DNA of 53,703 nucleotides from Candidatus Epulonipiscium sp. (GCA_012520595.1 JAAYNZ010000020.1:1-53703); one strand, 5' to 3'. Counted from the first letter of the stretch, positions 8,893 through 18,031 are shown. The notes: generated from the letters alone by a model not told the origin. A program made the numbers and translations.

Positions 8893-9288
8893 ATGAATAT
8901 TGGCTTAATCGCCCATGATACCAAAAAGAAATTGATGCAAAATTTTACTATTGCATATCGTCATATTTTAAGTAAACACGAGCTATATGCTACAGGAACA
9001 ACGGGGCGACTCGTAGAAGAAGTGACAAATTTAAATGTTCATAAATATTTAGCAGGTCATTTAGGTGGAGAACAACAACTAGGAGCCCAAATTGCTCATA
9101 ATCAAATGGATTTAGTGATTTTTTTAAGAGATCCCCTATCTCCTAAGCTGCATGAACCAGATGTAAATGCTTTAATGAGATTATGTGATATTCATAATAT
9201 TCCTTTAGCGACTAACTTAGCCACTGCAGAATTGTTGATTAAGGCATTAGAACGAGGCGATTTAGAATGGAGAAATATTGTGAGATAA
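8893..9288 (+). CDS. mgsA: Methylglyoxal synthase
   Basis: Converts dihydroxyacetone phosphate to methylglyoxal and phosphate, a bypass of lower glycolysis under phosphate limitation. The 131-residue protein matches the family along its length: [11 protein letters not shown] at the start, ATGTTG (phosphate binding), the [12 protein letters not shown] block and the catalytic-aspartate region [11 protein letters not shown] 8893 follows AGGAGG at ideal spacing; it begins 13 bases after rodA, so the two are co-transcribed. Association of mgsA with rodA recurs in Firmicutes without an explained functional link. Confidence 0.95.
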   Translation: MNIGLIAHDTKKKLMQNFTIAYRHILSKHELYATGTTGRLVEEVTNLNVHKYLAGHLGGEQQLGAQIAHNQMDLVIFLRDPLSPKLHEPDVNALMRLCDIHNIPLATNLATAELLIKALERGDLEWRNIVR

Positions 9289-9293
9289 AAATG

Positions 9294-9336
9294 AAAGAAG
9301 TTTCTTTGTATTAAAAAAGAAACTTCTTTTATTTTT
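9294..9336 (+). terminator. Intrinsic terminator after mgsA
   Basis: Perfect 14-base arms, AAAGAAGTTTCTTT (9294-9307) with its complement at 9316-9329, followed by TATTTTT. It closes the rodA-mgsA unit. Confidence 0.85.
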
Positions 9337-9348
9337 GGAATAAGAAAT

Positions 9349-9377
9349 TCATATACAACTCTTTCCCTACATAAGAT
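9349..9377 (+). promoter_or_regulatory. Sigma-E-like promoter for spoIVFA-spoIVFB
   Basis: TCATATA (9349-9355), 14 bases, then CATAAGAT (9370-9377). This fits the mother-cell sigma-E pattern of B. subtilis (KMATATT, 14-15 bases, CATACAnT) at 6 of 7 and 5 of 7 defined positions. The spoIVF operon is a known sigma-E target in B. subtilis, so sequence and context agree. Confidence 0.55.
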
Positions 9378-9421
9378 ATAGTAATAAAGGATGGATATGG
9401 ATACACAAAGGGGAGAAGGAT

Positions 9422-9862
9422 ATGAATTATAGAAAAAAACCAACACGAAGACAACCTATTAATAAAAGATCTCGATATAATCAAGAGAAAACAAAAAAAG
9501 AAAAAATCTTGCTTATTTTTTACAAACAGATAGTGATTAGTGTATGTATTTTTATTTGTTTTGTTGGGCTTAAAGTTTTACCATTTGTAGTAACAAAAAA
9601 TTGGATAAAGAATATTAATGAGAGCATATCCTATCAAGTGGAATGGCAACAAGTATATTATATGGCAACCCAATTACCGGCTTTTAAAACTTGGGTAGAA
9701 GAACAATGGACAAAAGAGAAGACGATTGAAGGTTCTGAGGATACTATAGAAGATCTAAAGGAAGAAAGCCCATTGGAACCAGAGCAAGAACAGGATATCA
9801 ATATTTTAGATGAGATAGAACAAAATCCGATAAAAGAGCAAGAAGGGTTATTGGGAAAGTAG
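9422..9862 (+). CDS. spoIVFA: SpoIVFA-like protein, N-terminal membrane-anchor half (zero frame)
   Basis: This 146-codon frame encodes a basic N-terminus rich in R and K, one membrane segment (about residues 38-58), a short extracytoplasmic region with ARF-like aromatic residues, and an acidic E/D/Q-rich linker ending in EQEGLLGK followed by TAG. It stops exactly where the LytM domain should begin; that domain continues without a break in the -1 frame from 9859. In B. subtilis SpoIVFA anchors and holds the SpoIVFB protease inactive in the outer forespore membrane. Neighbouring spoIVFB supports the assignment. Joined through the slippery site at 9853-9859, the product would be 282 residues, close to the 264 of B. 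subtilis SpoIVFA. A one-base deletion or sequencing error is the alternative. Confidence 0.8.
   Translation: MNYRKKPTRRQPINKRSRYNQEKTKKEKILLIFYKQIVISVCIFICFVGLKVLPFVVTKNWIKNINESISYQVEWQQVYYMATQLPAFKTWVEEQWTKEKTIEGSEDTIEDLKEESPLEPEQEQDINILDEIEQNPIKEQEGLLGK
9853..9859 (+). other. Candidate -1 ribosomal frameshift site G_GGA_AAG
   Basis: The heptamer GGGAAAG fits X_XXY_YYZ and is phased correctly to the upstream frame (codons TTG GGA AAG), directly before the TAG stop at 9860-9862. A Shine-Dalgarno-like AGAAGGG lies at 9841-9847, five bases upstream, a feature known to stimulate -1 slippage in bacterial dnaX. After slippage the next codon is GTA (V), giving LLGKVDWINPVYG, which reads directly into the M23/LytM domain. 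No strong downstream hairpin is evident apart from the short GGATTAATCC palindrome at 9865-9874. Confidence 0.55.
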
Positions 9863-10269
9863 ATTGGATTAATCCTGTTTATGGAATCATTACAGATAGA
9901 TTTGGAGAGAGAGAAAACCCCATATTAAAAAAGAAAGAATTTCATACAGGAATCGATATCGGAGCACCTTTAGGAACACCCATTATGGCTGTGCAAGCTG
10001 GAAAGATCAAAGAAGTAAAAAAATCTGCTACGTATGGTCATGTAGTTGTGTACGATACTATCGATGGGTATACTATTTTATATGCCCATTGTCAGGAAAT
10101 TTTTATTCAAGAAGAAGAGGAAATTCAACAAGGACAAATTATTGCTGCTATTGGGGATACAGGGTTAGCCACAGGGCCCCATTTGCACTATGAAATTGTT
10201 AAAGATGGAATTTTAATCGATCCCATACAATATGTATCTTTACCTTTTATTCGATCTTTAGAACCATAG
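9859..10269 (+). CDS. spoIVFA: SpoIVFA-like protein, C-terminal M23/LytM half (-1 frame)
   Basis: From GTA 9859 this frame encodes VDWINPVYGIITDRFG, the conserved entry into a LytM/M23 domain, then HTGIDIGAPLGTPI, the YGHVVVYD strand, YAHC and GPHLHYEIV. The zinc ligands H and D of HTGID and the HxH of HLH are all present, so the domain could bind metal. The frame is open back only to 9814 and has no ribosome binding site; the first internal ATG (9985) would remove the HTGID half of the metal site. Expression therefore most plausibly depends on frameshifting from the 9422 frame. spoIVFB starts 16 bases later. In B. subtilis this domain is the target of signalling proteases that release SpoIVFB inhibition. 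Confidence 0.75.
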   Translation, partial: VDWINPVYGIITDRFGERENPILKKKEFHTGIDIGAPLGTPIMAVQAGKIKEVKKSATYGHVVVYDTIDGYTILYAHCQEIFIQEEEEIQQGQIIAAIGDTGLATGPHLHYEIVKDGILIDPIQYVSLPFIRSLEP

Positions 10270-10284
10270 AGAAAGAGGTTATCT

Positions 10285-11154
10285 ATGTTTAAAATTCGTT
10301 TTCATCCATTAGTAATCATTTTATTTATGGTTTCAATTGCTCTAAATAAAGTAGGGCAATTTTTTATTCTATTTTTCGTGATTACTGTTCATGAATTTTC
10401 TCATATTTTAGCAAGCAAAAAAGGGAAGGTCAAATGCATAAAATGGAGTTTCCTTCCTGTTGGTCAAGCTGCTTTTATTGAAGATTTAGTATTGCAGCCT
10501 CCTTGGAAACAAACCATTATTTTATTAGCAGGTCCTATGAGTAATTTCATTATAGCTGCAATAGGGCATTTGTTTATAATGATAGACCATCCTTATGTTC
10601 AATTTTTCCTTATATCTAATATAGCGATTGGGATTTTTAATTTATTACCCATTTATCCTTTAGATGGGGGTAAAATTCTATATGGATGGTTGGCTCATTA
10701 TAGGGGCAATTTACAGGCTATGAAACAAATGTTATATCTTAGTCGAAAGTGGATAGAATTGCTAAAGGTTTTTGGTATAATACAAATAATTTTATATCCA
10801 TTTAATAGTAGTTTGCTTTTTATTTGTTTTTATCTTAACTATATAAATAAAAAACAGCAACTTTTTGGAACTTATGAATTATATAAAATGATGTGGATAA
10901 AACAGAAATATATAGATAAAACAGAAATGTGTAATTTTGTATATTGTCGCAGGACGCATGTAGAAACCTCATTTGCAAAAATTTTACAGACATTTTCGAC
11001 TTCACGCTATGATGTGTTTTTAGTTCAAACAAAAACAATTCAGCAACCTCAAATTATTTTTGAAAAAGAATTATTCGCTTATATATTAAAATATGGTATG
11101 GAGGGAACCATTGAAGATTATTTGGAGTTTCAAAAGAACCAAGCAAAATGTTGA
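10285..11154 (+). CDS. spoIVFB: Sporulation site-2 protease SpoIVFB
   Basis: Intramembrane metalloprotease that in B. subtilis removes the pro-sequence of pro-sigma-K in the mother cell. The 289-residue protein has several membrane segments, the zinc-binding HEFSH (residues 36-40) inside a hydrophobic helix, and the third ligand in NLLPIYPLDGGK (aspartate near 127), the layout of M50B proteases. The C-terminal third (from about residue 185) is soluble and carries a CBS-like segment including CRRTHVETSFAKILQTF, as in SpoIVFB. ATG 10285 follows AGAAAGAGG. It lies directly downstream of spoIVFA. Pro-sigma-K itself is not in this window. Confidence 0.92.
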   Translation: MFKIRFHPLVIILFMVSIALNKVGQFFILFFVITVHEFSHILASKKGKVKCIKWSFLPVGQAAFIEDLVLQPPWKQTIILLAGPMSNFIIAAIGHLFIMIDHPYVQFFLISNIAIGIFNLLPIYPLDGGKILYGWLAHYRGNLQAMKQMLYLSRKWIELLKVFGIIQIILYPFNSSLLFICFYLNYINKKQQLFGTYELYKMMWIKQKYIDKTEMCNFVYCRRTHVETSFAKILQTFSTSRYDVFLVQTKTIQQPQIIFEKELFAYILKYGMEGTIEDYLEFQKNQAKC

Positions 11155-11219
11155 TATTGCATTTAAAGTAGGATATGATAAAAAAGAATATAGTAAATAC
11201 AAATGGAGGAAATACAAAT

Positions 11220-13064
11220 ATGAATAGAAGAGTACCGGATGAAATTTTGTTGCAAGTAGAAAAACCGGGACGTTACATTGGTAATGAAATCAATATGGTT
11301 CGTAAAAAAAAGGAACATATTGATATTCGATTTGCTTTTTGTTTTCCAGATGTTTATGAGATAGGAATGTCCCATTTGGGAATGCAGATATTATATCATT
11401 TTTTAAATAAGCGAGAAGATACTTATTGTGAGCGAGTGTTTGCACCTTGGATTGACTTAGAAAAACACATGCGAAAGCATAAAATCCCTTTGTTTGCTTT
11501 AGAAACCCAAGATCCGATTCAGAATTTTGATTTTGTAGGATTTACACTTCAATATGAAATGAGTTATACCAATCTTTTAAATATGTTAGATTTAGCGGGA
11601 ATTCCTTTATATAGTGAACAACGGAAGGAAGAAGATCCCATTATTTGTGCTGGAGGACCTTGTGCTTATAATCCTGAACCTTTAGCAGACTTTATTGACT
11701 TTTTTTACATTGGCGAAGGGGAAGTGATGTTAAATCAAATATTAGATTTATACAAGAAAAACAAACAAAACGGAGGAACACGACATCAGTTTTTGGAAAA
11801 ATTATTGTCAGTAGAAGGAGTTTATGTTCCAAAATTTTATAAAGTAAGTTATAAAGAAACAGGGGAGATCGCTTCTTTTATTCCTCTTCATCCAAAAGCA
11901 AAGACAAAAATTACGAAACAAGTAGTAGAACAATTTGATAAAAATCATTATCCTAGTAAACCATTGGTTCCTCTGCTCCAAACAGTTCATGACCGAGTGG
12001 TCTTAGAGGTTTTTCGTGGATGCCTTCGTGGATGTCGATTTTGCCAAGCGGGAATGGTTTACCGACCTGTTCGTGAAAAACAAGTCGATCAATTACTAGA
12101 ACAAGCTGATCAGCTTTTAAAAGCTACTGGACATGAAGAAATTTCTTTGTCTTCTTTAAGTACCAGTGATTATTCCGAAATAAAACAATTAATGACTGCA
12201 TTAGTTCATCGATATAGTACAAAAGGAATTAATATTTCTTTACCATCCATGCGTATCGATGCTTTTTCTCTTGAATTAATGAAAAAATTACAAGACATCC
12301 GTAAGAGCAGCTTAACCTTTGCACCAGAAGCTGGAACCCAACGACTTCGAAATGTTATTAATAAAGGATTAACAGAAGAAGATATTTTAGAAGGATCTAA
12401 ATTAGCTTTTGAAGGTGGTTGGGAACGAGTTAAGTTATACTTTATGATGGGTTTACCTACGGAAACAGAAGAAGATTTACAAGGTATTGCTATTTTAGGA
12501 CATGAGATTGTGGAAACTTTTTATCAAGTACCCAAAGAACAGCGAGGAAGAAACATAAAAGTAGTTATTAGCACTTCTTGTTTTGTTCCTAAACCTTTTA
12601 CTCCTTTTCAATGGGAAGCCCAAAATACTTATGAGGAGTTTATGGAAAAACAACGTTTATTAAAAACAAAGATTACAAAAAGACAAGTTCAATATCAGTA
12701 TCATGATGCAAAACTCAGTGTATTAGAAGGTGTAATTGCTCGAGGAGACCGAAAGGTTGGACAAGTGATTTATGAGGCTTGGAAACAAGGATGTGTTTTT
12801 GATGGGTGGTCCGAACAATTTCATTATGAAAAGTGGCAAGAAGCCTTTAAAATAACAGGAATCAATCCTGATTTTTATGCTCACCGAAAAAGAAATCTAG
12901 ATGAAATTTTACCTTGGGATCATATTTCAATCGGTGTTACTAAAGGATTTTTAAAGAAAGAATATGAAAAAGCTCTTCAAGAGCAAACGACTTCTCATTG
13001 TCGTCTTCAATGTGAACATTGTGGAGCCATGATTTTCAAAGGAGGAGTTTGCTATGAAATATAG
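11220..13064 (+). CDS. B12-binding-domain radical SAM protein (TIGR03960 type)
   Basis: A 614-residue radical SAM enzyme of unestablished reaction. The N-terminal part (FCFPDVYEIGMSHLG and following, about residues 40-190) resembles a cobalamin-binding domain; the cluster motif CLRGCRFC (cysteines 268, 272, 275) is intact, followed by SLSSLSTSDYSEI and LTFAPEAGTQRLRNVINKG, characteristic of this family. The C-terminus has a CxxxCxxC cluster, CRLQCEHCG, that may bind zinc. ATG 11220 follows TGGAGGA; the frame is open from 11175. It overlaps the next gene by 11 bases; in other bacteria the two occur fused, implying one complex, and they neighbour rng as here. A tRNA or rRNA modification role is an inference. 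Confidence 0.9.
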   Translation: MNRRVPDEILLQVEKPGRYIGNEINMVRKKKEHIDIRFAFCFPDVYEIGMSHLGMQILYHFLNKREDTYCERVFAPWIDLEKHMRKHKIPLFALETQDPIQNFDFVGFTLQYEMSYTNLLNMLDLAGIPLYSEQRKEEDPIICAGGPCAYNPEPLADFIDFFYIGEGEVMLNQILDLYKKNKQNGGTRHQFLEKLLSVEGVYVPKFYKVSYKETGEIASFIPLHPKAKTKITKQVVEQFDKNHYPSKPLVPLLQTVHDRVVLEVFRGCLRGCRFCQAGMVYRPVREKQVDQLLEQADQLLKATGHEEISLSSLSTSDYSEIKQLMTALVHRYSTKGINISLPSMRIDAFSLELMKKLQDIRKSSLTFAPEAGTQRLRNVINKGLTEEDILEGSKLAFEGGWERVKLYFMMGLPTETEEDLQGIAILGHEIVETFYQVPKEQRGRNIKVVISTSCFVPKPFTPFQWEAQNTYEEFMEKQRLLKTKITKRQVQYQYHDAKLSVLEGVIARGDRKVGQVIYEAWKQGCVFDGWSEQFHYEKWQEAFKITGINPDFYAHRKRNLDEILPWDHISIGVTKGFLKKEYEKALQEQTTSHCRLQCEHCGAMIFKGGVCYEI

Positions 13065-13749
13065 GTTGAAATTTAAAAAAGAGGATGAAATAAAATTTAT
13101 TGGACATTTAGATTTGATGCGTGTTTTTCAAAAAGCAATTCGAAGAGCCCAGATACCCATTGCTTATTCAGAAGGTTTTAATCCCCATCAATTAGTTACT
13201 TTTCCCTTGCCCCTTACCTTAGGAGCCACCAGTGAAGGAGAGTATATGGAATTACAATTAACAAAGGAGATGAATATAGAAATTCTTTGTGAGCAATTAA
13301 ATCAACAATTGCCTTTGGGTTTAATCATCTTAGATGGACTTCCTTTGTTGGATACATCAACGAAAGGAATGACCATTGTCCAAGGAGCCCAATATGAACT
13401 GAGGTACCCCATTCTATTAGCTCAATCTTTGAATTGGCAAAGTAAAATTCATGAATTTCTCAATCAGACCCAAATTATGATTAAAAAACAAACGAAAACT
13501 AAAACTCAAATGGTGAATATTCGAGAGGGAATTTATTGCATGGATGGGTGGAATGCAGGACAAAGGTTAGTTTTAGATCTTTTCCTAGCTGCAGGGAGTC
13601 GGCAAAATATTCGACCCGAATGGGTTATGGAGAGTTTTTTGCAATTTTGTGGACTGCCTTTTTCAGCTTCCCAATTACAAATTCATCGAAAAGATCTTTT
13701 TGCCCTAAAAAATAAAGAGTGGGTCTCATTACAACATTTTATAGATTGA
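13054..13749 (+). CDS. TIGR03936/DUF2344 protein, partner of the radical SAM gene
   Basis: A 231-residue protein of the DUF2344 family, recognised from KFKKEDEIKFIGHLDLMRVFQ, RRAQIPIAYSEGFNPH and LPLTLGATSEGEYME. Its function is unknown. It overlaps the radical SAM gene by 11 bases with its ribosome binding site AAAGGAGGA inside that gene, so both are translated together, and in some genomes the two domains are fused in one chain. RNase G follows 28 bases on. The conserved linkage with rng suggests work on RNA, but no catalytic motif is apparent here. Confidence 0.88.
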   Translation: MKYRLKFKKEDEIKFIGHLDLMRVFQKAIRRAQIPIAYSEGFNPHQLVTFPLPLTLGATSEGEYMELQLTKEMNIEILCEQLNQQLPLGLIILDGLPLLDTSTKGMTIVQGAQYELRYPILLAQSLNWQSKIHEFLNQTQIMIKKQTKTKTQMVNIREGIYCMDGWNAGQRLVLDLFLAAGSRQNIRPEWVMESFLQFCGLPFSASQLQIHRKDLFALKNKEWVSLQHFID

Positions 13750-13777
13750 CGGATGTAAGGAAAATGAAGGAGGACCT

Positions 13778-15214
13778 ATGAAAGAAATAATTGTAGAAGT
13801 AGGCATGCAGTATACAAGAACTGCTTTAGTGGAAGACAAAGAATTAGTTGAATTTTACGTAGAAGAAAACAAACAACAATCGGTAGTGGGCAATATTTAT
13901 AAAGGTTTAATACAGAAAGTGATTCCTGGTTTAGGAGCTGCATTTATTGATGTTGGAGAAGAAAAAAATGCTTATTTATCATTAGCAGAACAGCCCCCTG
14001 TATTTTGGGATTCTGGGATTTCTCCTTCTACTTTAAAAGGAGGACAAGGGGTTACGGTACAAGCCATTAAGGAAGGAACAGAGGTAAAAGGAATTACTGT
14101 TACTACTCATATAAGCCTTCCAGGCAAGTTTTTTGTGTTACTTTCAGATCGTGGAGATATTCATGTTTCAAAAAAAATAAAAGAAGAATCAGAAAGACAA
14201 CGACTTATCCAAATTGCTCAAAAATATAAAAAAGAAAATCACGGTGTAATTATTCGCACAGAAGCGAAAGAAAGAACAGAAGAAGAACTTCGCAGAGACT
14301 ATTTATCTCTACAAAAAAAGTGGGAGGATATTTTAAAAAGGCAAGCCTATGCAATGCCAAAGACTCTGATTCATCAGGAATTTTCATCAGGATTGAAGAA
14401 TGCAAGGGAATTTTTCACAGAAGAAGTTGATGCTTATAAAATAAATAACCAGAAACTATATGAACAAGTAAGAGATTTTGTTTCCAAGTTTTCTCCGCCT
14501 TTAGTTCACAAAGTGCAGTATACAGAAAAAGATTTATTCAGGGAGTATGGACTAGAATTAAAAGTGATAAAAGCATTAAAGCCAAAGGTATGGTTAAAAA
14601 GTGGAGGAACTTTATTTATTGAAGAGACAGAGGCATTGACAGTGATTGATGTGAATTCAGGAAAATTTATTGGTAAAAAAAATGTAGAAGATACTATTGT
14701 TCAAACAAACCTAGAAGCCGTAGAAGAAATTGCAAAACAAGTGCGATTAAGAAATCTTAGTGGTATTATTATTATCGATTTTATTGATATGGAGAAAAAA
14801 ATTCATCAGGAGCATATTTTTAATGCTTTAAAAAAAGCTTTTGAAAAGGATCGAGTGCCTACTTATGTTTTAGGAATGACAAGTTTAGGATTGGTTGAAA
14901 TGACTCGCAAAAAAATGAGAAATTCTCTTCAACTTCAATTGTTACAGCCTTGTTCTCATTGTTATGGTGGAAAGCAGTATGGAAAAGCCTTTCTAATTCC
15001 TAAAATTGAAAAAGAAATTCTATCTATTATTAATAATACTTCAGCAAAAGAAATTCTATTAGAAGGTTCAGAAGAAATAATTCATGCTTTTGAGCCTTAT
15101 AAGAAAAAATTTCTAAAACCACTGCAGTTTCAGAAAAATCCTTATGTATCTTCCTTGGGATATAAAGTTTCTCCTCTTTTTTCTTTTAATGAAGATAAAA
15201 TGATTGACAAATAG
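13778..15214 (+). CDS. rng: Ribonuclease E/G family endoribonuclease
   Basis: Endonuclease for rRNA and mRNA maturation. The 478-residue protein has an N-terminal S1-like RNA-binding domain (about 35-115, from NIYKGLIQKVIPGLGAAFIDVG), the RNase-H-like and 5'-sensor regions, the catalytic block LTVIDVNSGK with a second metal aspartate in IIIDFIDME, and the zinc-link CSHC near 400. There is no long C-terminal scaffold, so it is the short RNase G-like form. ATG 13778 follows GAAGGAGGA. The promoter of the L21 operon lies across its stop codon. The cell would also have RNase J (rnjA, 49.6 kb). Confidence 0.93.
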   Translation: MKEIIVEVGMQYTRTALVEDKELVEFYVEENKQQSVVGNIYKGLIQKVIPGLGAAFIDVGEEKNAYLSLAEQPPVFWDSGISPSTLKGGQGVTVQAIKEGTEVKGITVTTHISLPGKFFVLLSDRGDIHVSKKIKEESERQRLIQIAQKYKKENHGVIIRTEAKERTEEELRRDYLSLQKKWEDILKRQAYAMPKTLIHQEFSSGLKNAREFFTEEVDAYKINNQKLYEQVRDFVSKFSPPLVHKVQYTEKDLFREYGLELKVIKALKPKVWLKSGGTLFIEETEALTVIDVNSGKFIGKKNVEDTIVQTNLEAVEEIAKQVRLRNLSGIIIIDFIDMEKKIHQEHIFNALKKAFEKDRVPTYVLGMTSLGLVEMTRKKMRNSLQLQLLQPCSHCYGGKQYGKAFLIPKIEKEILSIINNTSAKEILLEGSEEIIHAFEPYKKKFLKPLQFQKNPYVSSLGYKVSPLFSFNEDKMIDK

Positions 15215-15232
15215 ATAACTCTATGGTAGTAT
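15204..15232 (+). promoter_or_regulatory. Promoter of the rplU-prp-rpmA operon
   Basis: TTGACA (15204-15209), 17 bases, TAGTAT (15227-15232); a perfect TATAAT also lies at 15230-15235 at spacing 20. The -35 box sits inside the last codons of rng. Confidence 0.65.
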
Positions 15233-15237
15233 AATTC

Positions 15238-15309
15238 AGTGTGTAACTTCCGCACGAAGAGGTAAGAAACAAAATAGAATTTTGTACCATATTCGGCGAG
15301 ATTGGATAG
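15238..15309 (+). promoter_or_regulatory. Probable ribosomal protein L21 leader
   Basis: The transcribed leader before rplU contains CTTCCGCACGAAGAGG (ACTTC with GAAG pairing) and a CAAAAT/ATTTTG hairpin. Structured L21 leaders (Rfam L21_leader) occur at this place in Firmicutes and mediate autogenous control. I recognise position and partial motif, not a full covariance match. Confidence 0.5.
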
Positions 15310-15322
15310 AGGAGGTGCCTGC

Positions 15323-15634
15323 ATGTACGCAATTATTGAGACAGGTGGCAAACAGTATAAAGTGCAAGAAGGAGATATTCTAAAAATAGAAAAATTAGGA
15401 ATGGCTCCTGGAGAAGCAGTTGTTTTTGATAAAGTAATTGCTCTTTCTAAAGATGGCACATTAGCAGTTGGTAGTCCTTATGTAAATAATACAACCGTTT
15501 CAGCTTCTGTAGTAAACGAAGGAAAAAATAAAAAAATTATCGTTTACAAGTATAAAGCAAAAAAAGGATACCATAAAAAGCAAGGTCATAGACAACCTTA
15601 CACTGAAGTAAAAATTGAAAAAATTAATGGATAA
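15323..15634 (+). CDS. rplU: 50S ribosomal protein L21
   Basis: The 103-residue protein starts [14 protein letters not shown] and contains the L21 signature in [28 protein letters not shown]. It binds 23S rRNA. ATG 15323 follows GAGGAGGTG; the frame is open upstream but that part covers the ribosome binding site. It heads the operon rplU-prp-rpmA, with prp two bases after its stop. Confidence 0.98.
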   Translation: MYAIIETGGKQYKVQEGDILKIEKLGMAPGEAVVFDKVIALSKDGTLAVGSPYVNNTTVSASVVNEGKNKKIIVYKYKAKKGYHKKQGHRQPYTEVKIEKING

Positions 15635-15636
15635 TC

Positions 15637-15987
15637 ATGATTAGCATAACTATTTTTCGCAGGAAAAAAAATCAGATTTGTGGGTTCCAAGTAAAAGGGC
15701 ATGCAGAATATGGCCCTTATGGAAAAGATATTCTTTGCTCTGCAGTGACGGCATTGGTGTTTAATACGATTAATTCCATTGAAGCACTAACCTTAGAACC
15801 TATTGAATATGAATATAAGTCCGAGGGAGGATTTATACGTTGTCATTTTTTAAATGCTAGTAAATCAGATCTTGGACAAGATGCAAAATTATTAGTTGAA
15901 TCAATGCTTTTAGGATTATCTCATATTCAAAAAGATTATGGTAATGAGTATATACAAATTATAGATGAGGAGGTGGAATTATGTTAA
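15637..15987 (+). CDS. prp: Ribosomal-processing cysteine protease Prp
   Basis: Prp removes the N-terminal extension of ribosomal protein L27, an essential step in Staphylococcus aureus and expected wherever L27 carries the extension. The 116-residue protein has the catalytic pair at the expected places: histidine 22 in KGHAEYG and cysteine 34 in DILCSAV. It lies between its pathway partners: it starts two bases after rplU and its last seven bases overlap the rpmA start. Called ysxB in B. subtilis. Confidence 0.94.
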   Translation: MISITIFRRKKNQICGFQVKGHAEYGPYGKDILCSAVTALVFNTINSIEALTLEPIEYEYKSEGGFIRCHFLNASKSDLGQDAKLLVESMLLGLSHIQKDYGNEYIQIIDEEVELC

Positions 15988-16271
15988 GTATGAACCTTCA
16001 GTTTTTTGCATCTAAAAAAGGGGTTGGTTCTAGTAAGAATGGACGTGACTCCGAATCAAAACGTTTAGGTGCAAAAAGAGCAGATGGACAATTTGTAAAA
16101 GCAGGTAACATTCTTTATCGACAACGAGGAACGAAAATTCATCCTGGTATGAATGTAGGACGAGGTGGAGATGACACCTTATTTGCTTTAGTCGACGGAG
16201 TCGTAAAATTCGAACGAAAAGGCAAAAAAAGAAAACAAGTTTCTGTATATCCTGAAGCAATTGCACAATAA
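15981..16271 (+). CDS. rpmA: 50S ribosomal protein L27 with Prp-cleaved extension
   Basis: L27 contacts the peptidyl-transferase centre. The 96-residue precursor begins [21 protein letters not shown]: the segment up to FF is the Firmicutes extension, with the Prp cleavage site expected between F9 and A10. ATG 15981 is chosen because GAGGAGGTGG lies at correct spacing; ATG 15990 would be too far from it. It overlaps the end of prp by seven bases. The rest is standard L27 ([14 protein letters not shown]). Confidence 0.97.
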   Translation: MLSMNLQFFASKKGVGSSKNGRDSESKRLGAKRADGQFVKAGNILYRQRGTKIHPGMNVGRGGDDTLFALVDGVVKFERKGKKRKQVSVYPEAIAQ

Positions 16272-16282
16272 TAAGTATAGAG

Positions 16283-16318
16283 AAGCAGGTTTCCAATCGT
16301 ATGTGGGGGCCTGCTTTT
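16283..16318 (+). terminator. Terminator-like hairpin between rpmA and obgE
   Basis: AAGCAGG (16283-16289) pairs with CCTGCTT (16310-16316) around a 20-base loop, followed by a short T run. The loop is large and the T tract brief, so partial read-through into obgE is likely. Confidence 0.5.
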
Positions 16319-16338
16319 AAAATACAAAAAAGAGGTGA

Positions 16339-17625
<1,287 letters not shown>

Positions 17626-17676
17626 TCATCATTTTTTATTTTATATTAAATTGATATTAACATAAGGAGGTTTTCT

Positions 17677-17967
17677 ATGATTACAAGTAAACAAAGGGCT
17701 TATTTGAGGGGACTAGCTAATACCATAGAACCTATTTTCCAAGTAGGGAAATATGGGGTAACACCTGAATTAACTTCAGCCATTGATGAAGCTTTAGAGG
17801 CAAGAGAATTAATTAAGATACACATTTTACAAAACTGTATGGAAGATCCTAAAGACATTTGCCAAAAGCTTTCAGAACGAACTCATTCAGAGCCAGTACA
17901 AGTTATTGGGAAAAAGATTGTATTATATCGACCTTCAAAAGAAAAATCAAAAATTCAACTTCCCTAA
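17677..17967 (+). CDS. yhbY: YhbY-family CRM-domain RNA-binding protein
   Basis: A 96-residue CRM-domain protein associated with the pre-50S ribosomal subunit. The fold is recognised from LTSKQRAYLRGLA-like ITSKQRAYLRGLAN at the start, FQVGKYGVTPEL and the C-terminal IGKKIVLYRPS; the GxxG loop reads VGKYG. ATG 17677 follows AAGGAGG. It comes 51 bases after obgE and ends at a strong terminator, so it probably belongs to the obgE transcript. Exact role in ribosome assembly is not defined. Confidence 0.93.
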   Translation: MITSKQRAYLRGLANTIEPIFQVGKYGVTPELTSAIDEALEARELIKIHILQNCMEDPKDICQKLSERTHSEPVQVIGKKIVLYRPSKEKSKIQLP

Positions 17968-17978
17968 ATAGGAGGGTT

Positions 17979-18005
17979 GGCGACATAAAAGTCGCCTTTT
18001 TATTT
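17979..18005 (+). terminator. Intrinsic terminator after yhbY
   Basis: GGCGAC (17979-17984), loop ATAAAA, GTCGCC (17991-17996), then TTTTTA. A compact, GC-rich stem. Confidence 0.88.
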
Positions 18006-18031
18006 CTTTTTTTCATAGAGTAGTATATAAT
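18003..18031 (+). promoter_or_regulatory. Possible promoter for nadD-yqeK-rsfS
   Basis: A perfect TATAAT at 18026-18031 with only a weak TTTCTT at the -35 position 17 bases upstream. It directly follows the yhbY terminator, so some promoter is required here. Confidence 0.4.

Noticed and set aside
9985-10269. Independent M23 peptidase gene starting at ATG 9985
   Set aside because: This start lacks a ribosome binding site and would cut the LytM domain in two, losing the HTGID zinc ligands encoded just upstream in the same frame.
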